Positions 45,389-54,423 are shown, counted from the first letter of the stretch. The stretch is 64,000 nucleotides of DNA from Hyphomicrobiales bacterium (GCA_017305665.1 JAFKKH010000025.1:147324-211323); one strand, 5' to 3'. Numbers and translations are program-made. The notes: generated from the sequence alone by a model not told the origin.

Positions 45389-46045
45389 TCAATCGGCCTC
45401 GAATTTCTCGATCACGATCGTTTCGGCCAGCCCTTCCCTGGTCCACTGCGCGAAGGCAGGCAGCGCCATCATGGCATCCATGTAGGTTCGGACCGGCGGC
45501 GTCACGTCGATGGCGTAAGTCCGGAAGCGATGGACCACCGGCGCGTACATGGCATCCGCCCCGCTGAATGCTCCGAACAGAAACGGTCCGGCCTTTCCGT
45601 ACCGGTCGCGGCAATCGGTCCACAGTTCCTGAATGCGGGCGATGTCGGCCCGCGCTTGGTCGGACAGCACCTTCGCAGCAATCGGACGATGCAGGTTCAT
45701 CCCGCACTCGTTACGCAGCGCTGCAAAACCCGAATGCATCTCGGCCGAGACCGATCGCGCGTGGGCCCGGCTGGCTGCATCGGCCGGCCACAAGTGCGCA
45801 TCCGGAAAACGCTCGGCGGCGTATTCGATGATCGCAAGCGAGTCCCAGACGGTCACATCGCCATCGATCAGCGCCGGGACCTTGCCCGAACGCGTCACAT
45901 CCAGAATGCGCTTCTTGTCGGTGTCGCCGGTGTAGAGCGGAATGAATCTCTCCTCGAACGCGATGCCGCTGGCTTTCAAAGCGACCCAGGGCCGCATCGA
46001 CCACGACGAATAGTTCTTGTTTCCGATTACGAGCGTCAGCGTCAT
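45389..46045 (-). CDS. glutathione S-transferase family protein
   Basis: 218 residues. The thioredoxin-like N-domain has IGNKNYSSWSMRPWVALKASGI (with the Ser-rich active loop), GKVPALIDGDVTVWDSLAIIEYAAERFPDAHLWP (cis-Pro and glutathione gamma-Glu site), then an all-helical C-domain with GPFLFGAFSGADAMYAPVVHRFRTY. The NKNYSSWS start is typical of a group of proteobacterial GSTs of unknown substrate. Confidence 0.93.
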   Translation of the reverse strand: MTLTLVIGNKNYSSWSMRPWVALKASGIAFEERFIPLYTGDTDKKRILDVTRSGKVPALIDGDVTVWDSLAIIEYAAERFPDAHLWPADAASRAHARSVSAEMHSGFAALRNECGMNLHRPIAAKVLSDQARADIARIQELWTDCRDRYGKAGPFLFGAFSGADAMYAPVVHRFRTYAIDVTPPVRTYMDAMMALPAFAQWTREGLAETIVIEKFEAD

Positions 46046-46108
46046 CTCACCTCACTTCTGCCGAGCCGCATCGGTGGCAGTATTGGTCAAGGCTCGGGGC
46101 AACCTCTC

Positions 46109-46930
46109 TCATCCGCCGACGAAATCGCTCGGCGTAAAGCTGAGATCGAGAACCTTCCATTCGTTGTATTTGTCGGCCGGCAGCATTGTGTACGGCTGAC
46201 ACGCGACCAGCGCATCGATGGCTCCCTTCATCAGGGCCGGTCCCTTGGCCGACGCGCTGGCTTCGATCAAGGCAGGCGGCGCCGCGACCCTCCCGTCGGT
46301 GGTGAAGGGCACACGCAGCACGATACGAATGTTGTCTCCGGGGGAAACGGATGGCGGCATTTTCGAGCAACTCTTGAGATGATGCCGGAATTCAGCGGTG
46401 TCCATCACCGAGATATCGGCCTTGGTGGTTTCGGCGGCACCCTCGCCATCGCCGATCCCCGCCGGCGGAAGACCGAGCATGACCCCATACTTGACGCTGA
46501 TATCGGGCTCCGGCGCCTTGTAGGATGGCGGCGGCGCGGGTTGGGGGGCAGGCTGCGGCTGGAGAGCCGCCTGTTGCGACACGGGTGGCGCCTTGGCGTC
46601 CGGCGCTTGCGTTGGCGAAGGCGAGGATTGTGCCGGTTGAGCCTCGGGCTGCGCGGGTTGAGGCGGAGCCGCGGCCATCTTCGTCTCCGCCGGAGGTTTG
46701 TCATCCGGAATGTCGAACGCGTCGGTTTGCGGCTTTTGCGGCGGCTCCGGAGACGCCTCCTTCTCCTTGGCTGGAGACGGGACCTCAGCCGGCGACACGA
46801 TATCGACCGTGATCGGCTCCGGCGACACATAGTCGAAGGGATGGACCTCGGCCAGCACCAGACTGGCCGCCAAGACCATGTGACCGGCAAACGAGGCAAC
46901 CGCCGAACGCACGAACACCTGCGATTCCAT
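46109..46930 (-). CDS. TonB-like periplasm-spanning protein
   Basis: 273 residues from ATG 46930 (GGGAAA just upstream; an ATG at 46987 is possible). One N-terminal membrane segment (FVRSAVASFAGHMVLAASLVLAE), a long Pro/Ala/Gln-rich linker and a C-terminal globular part (MDTAEFRHHLKSCSKMPPSVSPGDNIRIVLRVPFTTDGRVAAPP to the end) resemble TonB/TolA C-terminal domains. No exbB, exbD, tolQ or receptor gene is adjacent, so the partner system is unknown. Two cysteines in the C-domain may pair. Confidence 0.78.
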   Translation of the reverse strand: MESQVFVRSAVASFAGHMVLAASLVLAEVHPFDYVSPEPITVDIVSPAEVPSPAKEKEASPEPPQKPQTDAFDIPDDKPPAETKMAAAPPQPAQPEAQPAQSSPSPTQAPDAKAPPVSQQAALQPQPAPQPAPPPSYKAPEPDISVKYGVMLGLPPAGIGDGEGAAETTKADISVMDTAEFRHHLKSCSKMPPSVSPGDNIRIVLRVPFTTDGRVAAPPALIEASASAKGPALMKGAIDALVACQPYTMLPADKYNEWKVLDLSFTPSDFVGG

Positions 46931-47076
46931 GTTTTCCCGGCTCTTCCGGTCCGTCACGCCAACCTGCCCCATCATAGCGGCCAGCATCGTTTCCGTATGC
47001 AGCTATTTTGCACTCAGGTTTCGCGACCGGGGCGCCCTCTTGCAGCGCCACTCTCGTTGCGTCATGGCATGCCCCC

Positions 47077-47346
47077 ATGACGACACAAGATTCGCAGCTA
47101 GCCCCCACCCTCGAAGAGAACATCCTCAAGGTCCTGATGCGCGACAGCGCCAGGACGCTGAGTGCGCCGGAACTCGCCCAGGCGATCGCCACAGGAGCCG
47201 ACTGGCACGGTCTGCTGATGCCGATCCGGCGCGCAGCCGTGGCGCTCGCGCAGGCCGGGCGTCTGGTGATCTATCGCAAGGGCAAGCCGGCGGACCCTCT
47301 CGACTTCCGTGGCGTGTACCGGCTCGGCTTGCCGCGACAGGATTAG
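47077..47346 (+). CDS. DUF3253 family protein
   Basis: 89 residues from ATG 47077. LEENILKVLMRDSARTLSAPELAQAIATGADWHGLLMPIRRAAVALAQAGRLVIYRKGKPADPLDFRGVYRL is a winged-helix-like DUF3253 domain. The function is unknown. It is divergent from the TonB-like gene and converges with ydcF. Confidence 0.85.
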   Translation: MTTQDSQLAPTLEENILKVLMRDSARTLSAPELAQAIATGADWHGLLMPIRRAAVALAQAGRLVIYRKGKPADPLDFRGVYRLGLPRQD

Positions 47347-47359
47347 ATCCTGAGCGACG

Positions 47360-48163
47360 CTATCGCGGCCGGGGTCCCGGAAACAGCGCGTCGCTTCGCC
47401 CCGCCAGCCAATAGACCAGCAGGCCAGCCCATTCGTGAACCGCGGTGTCGGCACAGGCGAGGCCCGTCGTCAGCCTGTCGAACGGCGTCCATGCATCGAT
47501 CCAGCCCCGCGTGCGCCAGTCGACCGGATAGGCTTCGACATCAAAGCCGGCTTTGCGGAATACGCCGATCGATCGCGGCATGTGATAGGCCGAAGTCACC
47601 AGCAGCCAACGCTCGCCAGGTTTCGGGGCGATCAGTTGGCGGCTGAAGCGCGCGTTTTCAGCAGTGGTCCGCGACTCGGTCTCGAGAACGATCCGGTCGG
47701 GCGCGATGCCAAGACGCTCGAACAGCGCCCCGGCAATTGGCGCTTCGCGGGCGGAGCCGTCGATCAGATGCCCGCTTCCGCCACTATAGACGACGCGTGC
47801 CTTTGGAAAGCGCCGCGCGAGTTCGAGCCCGCCAATGACCCGCTCCGCGGCGCCATCGACCTCCACGTCATGTCGCGCGACGGAGAGCGGAGGCTGGATC
47901 GATCCGCCAAGGATGATGATCCCGTCCGGCTCGTGGCCATCGAAATGCCACGCCGGAAATCGCTCAGACAACGTCAGCAACAGCACGTTGCTGAGCGGCG
48001 AATAGCCGAAGATCAGGAGCGCCGCGATTCCAGCCGTCAGCAAGCCGGCCCCGGTGCGCCGCCAGCGCATCGCCATCAGGCAAAGGCCAAGGCCGCACAA
48101 GACCGCGATCGCATTGGACGGAAACGCGATGAAGCCCAGGATTTTGGACAGCAGGAAGAACAT
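47360..48163 (-). CDS. YdcF/DUF218 family membrane protein
   Basis: 267 residues. Two N-terminal spans (KILGFIAFPSNAIAVLCGLGLCLM and GAGLLTAGIAALLIFGYSPL), then the DUF218 domain: DGIIILGGSIQPPLS, ARVVYSGGSGHLIDGSAREAPIAGALFERLGI, LETESRTTAENARFSRQLI and LLVTSAYHMPRSIGVFRKAG. This ElyC/SanA-like group is linked to envelope assembly; the reaction is not known. Confidence 0.9.
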   Translation of the reverse strand: MFFLLSKILGFIAFPSNAIAVLCGLGLCLMAMRWRRTGAGLLTAGIAALLIFGYSPLSNVLLLTLSERFPAWHFDGHEPDGIIILGGSIQPPLSVARHDVEVDGAAERVIGGLELARRFPKARVVYSGGSGHLIDGSAREAPIAGALFERLGIAPDRIVLETESRTTAENARFSRQLIAPKPGERWLLVTSAYHMPRSIGVFRKAGFDVEAYPVDWRTRGWIDAWTPFDRLTTGLACADTAVHEWAGLLVYWLAGRSDALFPGPRPR

Positions 48164-48259
48164 GCAGCGACCCGCGAACGACTATTGGCCCTGCATGCGC
48201 GATCTCCGGATCAAGATCAATGGCTGGATCATCTCCGAAGCCGCCTCATCGCGGACGTG

Positions 48260-49078
48260 CTAATCCCACTTCGGGCCAAGTCCGAAATCGGTCAGGCGCC
48301 CTTTCGCACTACCCATTGCCGAGATTTGGGTCATCTCGTCGTCGGTCAGCGCGAAGTCGAAAATGTCGATGTTCTCCGACAGGCGTTCGATGCGTGCGGT
48401 CCGCGGGATCGCGGCTACATTTTGCTGGACAAGCCAGCGCAACGACACCTGCGCCGGCGTCTTGCCGTACGCAGCACCGATCCGCGTCAGCGTATCGTCA
48501 TTCTTGATCCGGCCCTTGGCAACTGGACTGTAGGCGACCAGCGCCATGTCGTGATGCCGGCATGCCTCCAGGACCCTGGCCTGATCGAGATACGGATGAT
48601 ACTCGACCTGATCGCAAGCCAGCGGCTCCGGACAAAGCGCGACCGCCTGCTCGATCAGCGCCACCGTGAAGTTCGAGATCCCGATGTGGCGCGCCATGCC
48701 AAGCCGCCTGACGTTTGCCAGCGCGCCAAGCGTCTCGGCCAGCGGAATGCGCGGATTGGGCCAGTGCAGCAGGACCAGGTCGATCTGTGCGAGCCGCAGT
48801 TGCTTGAGGCTCTCCTTGACGGAACGCTCGAGATCGTTGGGCGCGAAATGCGTGGTCCACACCTTGGTCGTGACGAACACCTCGTCCCGGCCGACACCGG
48901 ACGCGCGCAGGCCTTCGCCGACCTCACGCTCGTTGTCGTACATCTGAGCGGTATCGATGTGGCGATAGCCGAGCCTGATCGCCTGCTCGACGAGGCGCGT
49001 GCAGGTTCGGCCGCGAAGCTCCCAGGTGCCAAGCCCAATGGCTGGAATGCGCGCGCCATTGGCTTCAATGAACCGCAT
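48260..49078 (-). CDS. aldo/keto reductase
   Basis: 272 residues. NADPH-dependent reductase with the AKR tetrad visible: Asp and Tyr in HIDTAQMYDNEREVGEGL, Lys in FVTTKVW, His in DLVLLHWPNPRIPL. GISNFTVALIEQA and ECHPYLDQ-like VEYHPYLDQARVLEACR are also typical. Similar to 2,5-diketo-gluconate reductases (DkgA/B), but the substrate is not certain. Confidence 0.93.
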   Translation of the reverse strand: MRFIEANGARIPAIGLGTWELRGRTCTRLVEQAIRLGYRHIDTAQMYDNEREVGEGLRASGVGRDEVFVTTKVWTTHFAPNDLERSVKESLKQLRLAQIDLVLLHWPNPRIPLAETLGALANVRRLGMARHIGISNFTVALIEQAVALCPEPLACDQVEYHPYLDQARVLEACRHHDMALVAYSPVAKGRIKNDDTLTRIGAAYGKTPAQVSLRWLVQQNVAAIPRTARIERLSENIDIFDFALTDDEMTQISAMGSAKGRLTDFGLGPKWD

Positions 49079-49175
49079 CGCAACCTCCTCCGGCAGTGCC
49101 GTCGAGGATAGACCGAATTGGCGCGGAGGCTATGCCATTCGGAGCGAGGCGGCCAACCGCCCGACCAAGGGATGC

Positions 49176-49505
49176 TCAGCCCGCGACGGAATCGCCCAGC
49201 GCAGCGAACACCGTATCGGGAGCATGGGCGATGACAGCCAGAAGCGCCCGCGCCGGTCCGCGCGGCATCCGCTTGCCCTGCTCCCAGTTACGGATCGTTT
49301 CGACGGGAACGCCGAGCCGCGCCGCGAACTCGATCTGGGTCAGCCGCGCCCGCTGGCGCAAATCCCTGACCTCAGGCGCAATGGCTGCAGCAGATTGGGC
49401 GGATGGATTTGCAGCCGGCATGGACGGCGCGAGCGGAAACTCCCGTCCATCCCGGATTTCGACGATCCGTCCGTCCGCTTTCAGGCGCAAACGCTGCATG
49501 CCCAC
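49176..49505 (-). CDS. XRE-family helix-turn-helix protein
   Basis: 109 residues. The N-terminal part (MGMQRLRLKADGRIVEIRDGREFPLAP) is followed by a linker and a C-terminal HTH: VRDLRQRARLTQIEFAARLGVPVETIRNWEQGKRMPRGPARALLAVI, which resembles NadS/HigA-like antitoxins. No toxin-like ORF is adjacent on either side (49506-49640 is short and empty), so a plain regulator is as likely. Confidence 0.82.
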   Translation of the reverse strand: MGMQRLRLKADGRIVEIRDGREFPLAPSMPAANPSAQSAAAIAPEVRDLRQRARLTQIEFAARLGVPVETIRNWEQGKRMPRGPARALLAVIAHAPDTVFAALGDSVAG

Positions 49506-49640
49506 CTCCGACTCAACGGGAATGGTCCGCGATGCGCGTTAAAGCGCGGTGAACGGCAACTCCATTGTGTCGAATAGGGCATACCAGCCGCCCCGATAAC
49601 CGTGTAGACGGGTCAGACAGCTTTGATCCGGAACAGCGTT

Positions 49641-50441
49641 ATGATCGCGTTGAGGGTTGCACTACTTGTCTTGATGGCCTGGACCACCGCGGCATGGGCC
49701 GCCTCCGATTGTCCACGCAAGGGCACTCTCGGCACCTCGCGCATCCTCGAAGTCGATCCCGCCAAATACCCCCGCGTCGGCCTGAAGAGCTTTCCGCAGA
49801 CCCTGCCGCTGGACGACAAGGAAGTGGTGCTGACCTTCGACGACGGCCCTGCGGCGACGACGCCGCGGATTCTGGCGGCGCTCGCGCGCGAATGCGTCCT
49901 CGCGACTTTTTTCCAAGTCGGCAAGGGATCGCAAGCCCTGCCCGGCATCGTCAAGAAAGTGGCGGCCGGCGGCCATACGCTTGGACACCACACCTGGTCG
50001 CACCCGCACCTCAATGCAATGAGCTTTGAGGCGGCCAAGGAGGAAATCGACCGCGGCATCGCGGCCGATGAACTTGCGCTTCACGGCAAGGCGACGAGCG
50101 TTCCCAGCACGCCTTTTTTCCGCTTTCCATTCTTCGAATCGACGCCAGAATTGCTCGACATGCTGCAGGCCCGCGGGATCGTGGTGTTCGGCGCCGATTT
50201 CTGGGCCAGCGACTGGTTGCCGATGACCCCGCAACACGAACTCAAGCTCATCGTCAGCCGGCTGAAGGTCGCGCGGAAGGGGATCATCCTGTTCCACGAC
50301 CCGCGCGCGCAGACAGCGGCGATGCTGCCCGATTTCCTGAAGTATCTTCGCGTCAACGGCTATCACGTGGTGCATGTCGTGCCGAAGCCGAAAAGCGCGG
50401 ATAAGCACGCAACCGCCGACGGCGCCCCGAACACCCACTAA
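49641..50441 (+). CDS. secreted polysaccharide deacetylase (NodB domain) 1
   Basis: 266 residues with a signal peptide ending near AAWAA. The NodB motifs are VLTFDDGPAATTP (metal/catalytic Asp pair), GHHTWSHPHL (HxxxxH-type metal histidines), FFRFPFFESTP, and IILFHDP. This CE4 family removes acetyl groups from N-acetylglucosamine polymers. The ATG at 49641 gives a proper signal peptide; a TTG at 49623 is also open. Another paralogue follows 88 bases later in the same direction. Confidence 0.93.
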   Translation: MIALRVALLVLMAWTTAAWAASDCPRKGTLGTSRILEVDPAKYPRVGLKSFPQTLPLDDKEVVLTFDDGPAATTPRILAALARECVLATFFQVGKGSQALPGIVKKVAAGGHTLGHHTWSHPHLNAMSFEAAKEEIDRGIAADELALHGKATSVPSTPFFRFPFFESTPELLDMLQARGIVVFGADFWASDWLPMTPQHELKLIVSRLKVARKGIILFHDPRAQTAAMLPDFLKYLRVNGYHVVHVVPKPKSADKHATADGAPNTH

Positions 50442-50529
50442 TTGCCCATCCCGCAAATGATGGTTAAGGCGGTGTTCATCGCCTCGCTTGTAATTTCGGG
50501 CGTAAATATACGGGTGACGGTATCTGGGA

Positions 50530-51816
50530 ATGCCGACGACATTGAATGGAATTTTGGCGCGATCGCGGCGGATTTTTTGCCTCGGCCTGCTCGCTAGCAC
50601 TCTGGGAGTCACAGCACTCCCCGCCTGGGCCGGTGACTGCCCCGGCAATCCCGATGCCATCGGAACCTCGCGAACGCTGGTCGTGGACCCCCGCGAGCAT
50701 CCGCGGATCGGAACCATGCAATATCCGGAAACCTTGCCGCTCAAGGACCATGAGGTGGTGCTGACCTTCGACGATGGTCCGTTGCCGCCCCACAGCCTGC
50801 AGATTCTCGACATCCTGGCGCATGAGTGCGTGAAGGCGACCTTCTTCACCATCGGGCGGATGGCCCACGACTATCCGCAAGACTTGCGCCGCGTACTCGC
50901 GGCCGGCCATTCCATCGGTACCCACTCCCAGAACCATCCGCTCAGCATGAACCGGATGCCGATCGAGCGCGCCCGGCAGGAGATCGACGAGGGCATCGCC
51001 TCGGCGGCCGCGGCGCTCGGAGACCCCGCGGCAGTCGCGCCGTTCATGCGCATTCCCGGCTTGCTGCGGGCCAAGGACGTCGAGGACTATCTCGCATCGA
51101 AAGGCATCCAGGTCTGGAGCGCGGACTTTCCGGCAGACGACTGGCGGCACATTTCGGCCGATCGCGTCTACCAGCTCGCGATCAGCCGGATCGAGGCCAA
51201 GGGCAAGGGCATCTTGCTGTTGCATGACATCCAGGCGCGGACGGTCGCAGCATTGCCGAGAATTCTCCGCACGCTGAAGGAGCGCGGCTACCACATCGTC
51301 CATGTGGTCCCGGCGACGCCGACGTTGCCCAAGACGCCGACCGACCCGCGCGACTGGCAGTTGCATCCGACCTCCGAGACAGTGGCGATCTCGCACTGGC
51401 CCAAGGTGCCGAGCTTTAGCTTTGCGAGTACCGACACCCTTCCCGCCCCGGCGGTCTCGGCCTCCGATCTGGATGACGGCAAGCTCATGCTGCTGCCCGA
51501 AACCTTCGACCGGTCGCGTCGCTTCGTGCGCGGCGCCGTACCACTGCCGGAAGACGCGCCGTGGCCGCGCCAGTCGCCTGTGATGGCGATAAGCGCCGCG
51601 ACCACCCTTCCAGTGCCCGCGCAGAGCCTGTTTGCGATCCCGGAAAAATCTGCCGCGAAGCTCAACGCCGTCGTTCAGCTGCCCCACCATGCCGCGCGAG
51701 CTGTCGCGCCGGATCGCGGCGAGGACGCAATTGCGCACCTGATTTCGCTGGATGCAAGCGCGGCTAAACGCACGATCCCCGGCAGCGCGCCAGTGACGCA
51801 GTCCGGGCTTCACTAG
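50530..51816 (+). CDS. secreted polysaccharide deacetylase (NodB domain) 2 with C-terminal extension
   Basis: 428 residues, signal peptide ending near LPAWA. Strongly paralogous to the gene before: GTSRTLVVDPREHPRIG, VVLTFDDGPLPPHS, GTHSQNHPLSMNRMP, MRIPGLLRAKDVEDYLASKGI and ILLLHDIQARTVAALP. It differs by a 150-residue extension after the catalytic domain that is rich in Pro, Ala and Ser with no recognised fold. Tandem duplication with later tail gain is the simplest reading. Acts outside the inner membrane. Confidence 0.93.
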   Translation: MPTTLNGILARSRRIFCLGLLASTLGVTALPAWAGDCPGNPDAIGTSRTLVVDPREHPRIGTMQYPETLPLKDHEVVLTFDDGPLPPHSLQILDILAHECVKATFFTIGRMAHDYPQDLRRVLAAGHSIGTHSQNHPLSMNRMPIERARQEIDEGIASAAAALGDPAAVAPFMRIPGLLRAKDVEDYLASKGIQVWSADFPADDWRHISADRVYQLAISRIEAKGKGILLLHDIQARTVAALPRILRTLKERGYHIVHVVPATPTLPKTPTDPRDWQLHPTSETVAISHWPKVPSFSFASTDTLPAPAVSASDLDDGKLMLLPETFDRSRRFVRGAVPLPEDAPWPRQSPVMAISAATTLPVPAQSLFAIPEKSAAKLNAVVQLPHHAARAVAPDRGEDAIAHLISLDASAAKRTIPGSAPVTQSGLH

Positions 51817-51866
51817 CTATAAATTGCAGATCGCCAAAAGTGATCGTCAATGACGCGTCACAAGCG

Positions 51867-52235
51867 TCAGCTTCCCGTGACGATCTTCGACAGGCACAGC
51901 AGCACGATCAGCACGAGGAACAAGAGGTCGATGTAGGACTTCATTTCGCCGGCACGGCGAAGTTCCGACACCTCGTTGACAATCTGGCGGCGCGCGGCGG
52001 ATTCAGCACCAACGGCTCCGGCAAGACGACGCGCCTCGATTTCGAGCCGTTCGATGCGCTGAAAGAAATAGAATGTCCGCAGCGCCGACACCGTCCGCAT
52101 GGCGGTATAGACCAGCACGAGCACCGCGACGATGACGCGCTGGTCGTATTTGCCCAGAAAGTTGAGGCTGAAATAGACCATCGCCAGAAACATGAAGTTG
52201 GAGACGAATCGATACGCGTAGCTCAGGAATTTCAT
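51867..52235 (-). CDS. small membrane protein, function unknown
   Basis: 122 residues. Hydrophobic N-terminal half (FVSNFMFLAMVYFSLNFLG and VIVAVLVLVYTAMRTVSAL), a charged helix (IERLEIEARRLAGAVGAESAARRQIVNEVSELRRAGEM) likely to form a coiled coil, and a last span (YIDLLFLVLIVLLCLSKIV). I do not recognise a family. It converges with the deacetylase gene. Confidence 0.72.
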   Translation of the reverse strand: MKFLSYAYRFVSNFMFLAMVYFSLNFLGKYDQRVIVAVLVLVYTAMRTVSALRTFYFFQRIERLEIEARRLAGAVGAESAARRQIVNEVSELRRAGEMKSYIDLLFLVLIVLLCLSKIVTGS

Positions 52236-52644
52236 CCGTCGACTCCGGATCCGGTGTTTGTGCGCAATATGCCTGAACGAACGCCGACAGTGTTCTGACT
52301 GACGCTCGCATGCCTGCCACAGTTTCGACTGAGCTGGAGCGGCTTCTAACGCTCTTCGTGGCGTCCGTGAAGCAGCTTTCGTGGCCCCTGACGTGTTCGT
52401 TCGGCGATTGCAGGAACGAACTTAATGGCCTCTGGCTCGGCGCAGCAACCGTCCGGCGCCGATCAATCCCGATGGTGTTTAATACTTAGAGTCCGATCGA
52501 ATTTGCCGTCCGGCGGGTAACGGATCGGTCATGCTGAGTGTCTTGTCAGCGGCTGCGACCGACGCATCGGCAGGCCCACCACGAGCCCGAGCCCGAGCCT
52601 GGCGCGTCCACCCGTCCGATACTGAATCCCGTTGGTTGCTGAGG
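52236..52644. other. intergenic region with one inverted repeat
   Basis: About 410 bases between the small membrane protein gene start and the 3' end of tRNA-Leu. GTTCGTTC at 52395-52402 and GAACGAAC at 52414-52421 form perfect 8-base arms around 11 bases. No coding region with a credible start is seen; TTTAATACTTAG near 52479 is AT-rich. Confidence 0.5.
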
Positions 52645-52729
52645 TGGTGCGCTCGGAGGGACTCGAACCCCCACGATGTTACTCACTGCCACCTCAAGGC
52701 AGCGCGTCTACCAATTCCGCCACGAGCGC
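52645..52729 (-). tRNA. tRNA-Leu (anticodon GAG)
   Basis: On the minus strand it begins GCGCTCG and ends CGAGCGC-A-CCA, giving a perfect 7-pair acceptor stem with encoded CCA. The D arm has GGCGGAATTGGTAGACGC, the anticodon arm CTGCC-TTGAGGT-GGCAG reads GAG for Leu, and the T arm has GGTTCGAGTCC. A class II variable arm lies between, as expected for Leu. Length 85. Confidence 0.97.
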
Positions 52730-52952
52730 TGAAAGACCGGACCGGGCTTGCACCCCGACCGCGTCGACGGCGCCGATGTAACAAAACAATGATGAGGGGA
52801 CAAGGCCCCGCGCGACGTTCTTCCCGCCCGAAAACACTCGGAGCCGGAACCAAAATCGCACGGAAATCAGGTGTTTCGGCTGTCTCGCCTCTTTGCAGGC
52901 GAATCGGGCAAGCGCGCCCTGCCCTATGGGCTTCCGGTTCGGCGACGACGCC

Positions 52953-53195
52953 CTATCTGTGATCCGGTGTCCGCGGCAGCATCTGTTTGACTTCGACGGC
53001 GATGCGGTTGCGGTTGACCATCACCACGCCGCTGGCGACCGGCAGATTGTTGGCGAGGATCTTGACCTCGTCCTGCTCGGTGGCATCAAGCTCGATGATG
53101 GCGCCGCGGCTGAGCCGCATGACCTGATGAACGGGCATCGACGTGGTCCCGAGAACCACCATGAGATCGACAGATACTTTATCGAGCGTCGCCAC
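52953..53195 (-). CDS. FliN/SpoA-domain protein, solitary
   Basis: 80 residues that are almost entirely one SpoA domain: VSVDLMVVLGTTSMPVHQVMRLSRGAIIELDATEQDEVKILANNLPVASGVVMVNRNRIAVEVKQML. FliN is a subunit of the flagellar switch C-ring; the family also serves type III secretion. No flagellar or secretion gene is near, so this is either a dispersed motor gene or a relic. It is divergent from lipB across 64 bases. The 223 bases between it and the tRNA (52730-52952) show no gene. Confidence 0.85.
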   Translation of the reverse strand: MATLDKVSVDLMVVLGTTSMPVHQVMRLSRGAIIELDATEQDEVKILANNLPVASGVVMVNRNRIAVEVKQMLPRTPDHR

Positions 53196-53259
53196 GACTA
53201 CAGACTCACAGAACCTGCAAAATTGCTACGGTTCCAGATCACCATGTTATAGTTAGCCA

Positions 53260-53991
53260 ATGGTTAACGGCCGAGAAACCCTTGATTTACACGCCTTCGG
53301 AGCACCGGCCGACAATGCTGTCGACTGGCAGATTGCCGACCGGCCCGTGGCCTATCCAGAGGCCGTGGCCACCATGGAAACCCGAGTGGCGGCAATCGCG
53401 GCCGGCGACGCGCCCGAACTGGTCTGGTTGCTCGAGCACCCACCGCTCTACACCTCGGGCACCAGTGGCAAGAGCAGCGATCTGCTCGACAGCCGCTTCC
53501 CCCTGTTCGCGACCGGTCGCGGCGGCCAGGTCACCTACCACGGGCCCGGGCAGCGCGTGGCCTATGTGATGCTCGACCTCAAGCGCCGCCGTCCGGATGT
53601 CCGGGCGTTCGTCGCGGGCCTCGAGGAATGGATCATCCGTACATTGGCCACCTTCAACGTGAAGGGCGAGCGGCGGGAAGATCGCGTCGGCGTCTGGGTC
53701 AAACGGCCGGACAAGGGCCCCGGACATGAGGACAAGATCGCGGCCATCGGCGTCCGGCTGCGGCGCTGGGTGTCCTTCCATGGCATTTCGCTGAACGTCG
53801 AACCCGACCTCAGCCACTTCGACGCCATCGTGCCCTGCGGGGTCACGGACCCGCGCTATGGCGTCACCAGCCTGGTCGACCTCGGCTTGCCCGTCACCAT
53901 GGCGGACGTCGATGTCGCCCTTCGACAGGCGTTCGAGGAGGTGTTCGGCCCCTCGGAATTACGCCTGCCAGAGACGGCGACGATGGCCTGA
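53260..53991 (+). CDS. lipB: octanoyltransferase LipB
   Basis: Moves octanoyl groups from ACP to lipoyl-domain lysines. 243 residues. [39 protein letters not shown] (RGG and TYHGPGQ), [22 protein letters not shown] with the catalytic Lys, and [19 protein letters not shown] with the catalytic Cys are all in place. Start [14 protein letters not shown] has no clear ribosome site. It converges with the tautomerase gene, 3 bases apart. Confidence 0.95.
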   Translation: MVNGRETLDLHAFGAPADNAVDWQIADRPVAYPEAVATMETRVAAIAAGDAPELVWLLEHPPLYTSGTSGKSSDLLDSRFPLFATGRGGQVTYHGPGQRVAYVMLDLKRRRPDVRAFVAGLEEWIIRTLATFNVKGERREDRVGVWVKRPDKGPGHEDKIAAIGVRLRRWVSFHGISLNVEPDLSHFDAIVPCGVTDPRYGVTSLVDLGLPVTMADVDVALRQAFEEVFGPSELRLPETATMA

Positions 53992-53994
53992 CGA

Positions 53995-54423
53995 TCAAGC
54001 CGCGGCGCTTTGCGGCGCGACCGCCAGCTTGTTCGCGATGTAGCGCCGTTCCTGGCTCAGGCCGCCGAACCCGTAGGCGTCGCCCTTCACCTCGTCGACA
54101 TGCAGATAGCTCTCGGTGTGCAGCGGTCCGAGCAACTCGCCCATGCGCTTGAACATAGCCGCGAGATAGGCCGCCTTTTCATCCTTGGTATTGGTGCCTT
54201 CGGTGACGTGAACGTCGAGCCAGAAGCTCGCCAAATTCTGTTCGGCGAGCGACTTGCCGCCAGCGAACCAGTCCGCGGCATCGGCCGACTTCACGATAAT
54301 GGCAGTCACCTTGGGGTCCTTGTGCAGGATCTTGGCGGTGAGCTCGCTGACGGCGGCGGCGATGTCCGATTTCAGCGACGGTGACTGGCGGGACGTGGAA
54401 TAGGTGACGGTGATGAGGGGCAT
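53995..54423 (-). CDS. tautomerase family protein
   Basis: 142 residues. MPLITVTYSTSRQSPSLKSDIAAAVSELTAKILHKDP has the N-terminal Pro that is the general base in the 4-oxalocrotonate tautomerase superfamily. The protein is about twice the length of a single 4-OT unit, so it probably folds as a two-unit protein like MIF/cis-CaaD relatives. Substrate unknown. Divergent from a LysR regulator that may control it. Confidence 0.85.
   Translation of the reverse strand: MPLITVTYSTSRQSPSLKSDIAAAVSELTAKILHKDPKVTAIIVKSADAADWFAGGKSLAEQNLASFWLDVHVTEGTNTKDEKAAYLAAMFKRMGELLGPLHTESYLHVDEVKGDAYGFGGLSQERRYIANKLAVAPQSAAA

Noticed and set aside
45239-47080. 613-codon plus-strand open frame
   Set aside because: It runs antisense across three minus-strand genes (YidB start, GST, TonB-like). 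The encoded protein is His/Arg-rich with no family features; it is a GC-rich shadow frame.
49176-49505. Toxin-antitoxin module
   Set aside because: The XRE protein looks antitoxin-like, but no toxin-sized ORF with coding character adjoins it.
49662-50852. 396-codon minus-strand open frame opposite the deacetylases
   Set aside because: It spans both deacetylase genes in antisense; the repetition inside it merely mirrors the paralogous pair.
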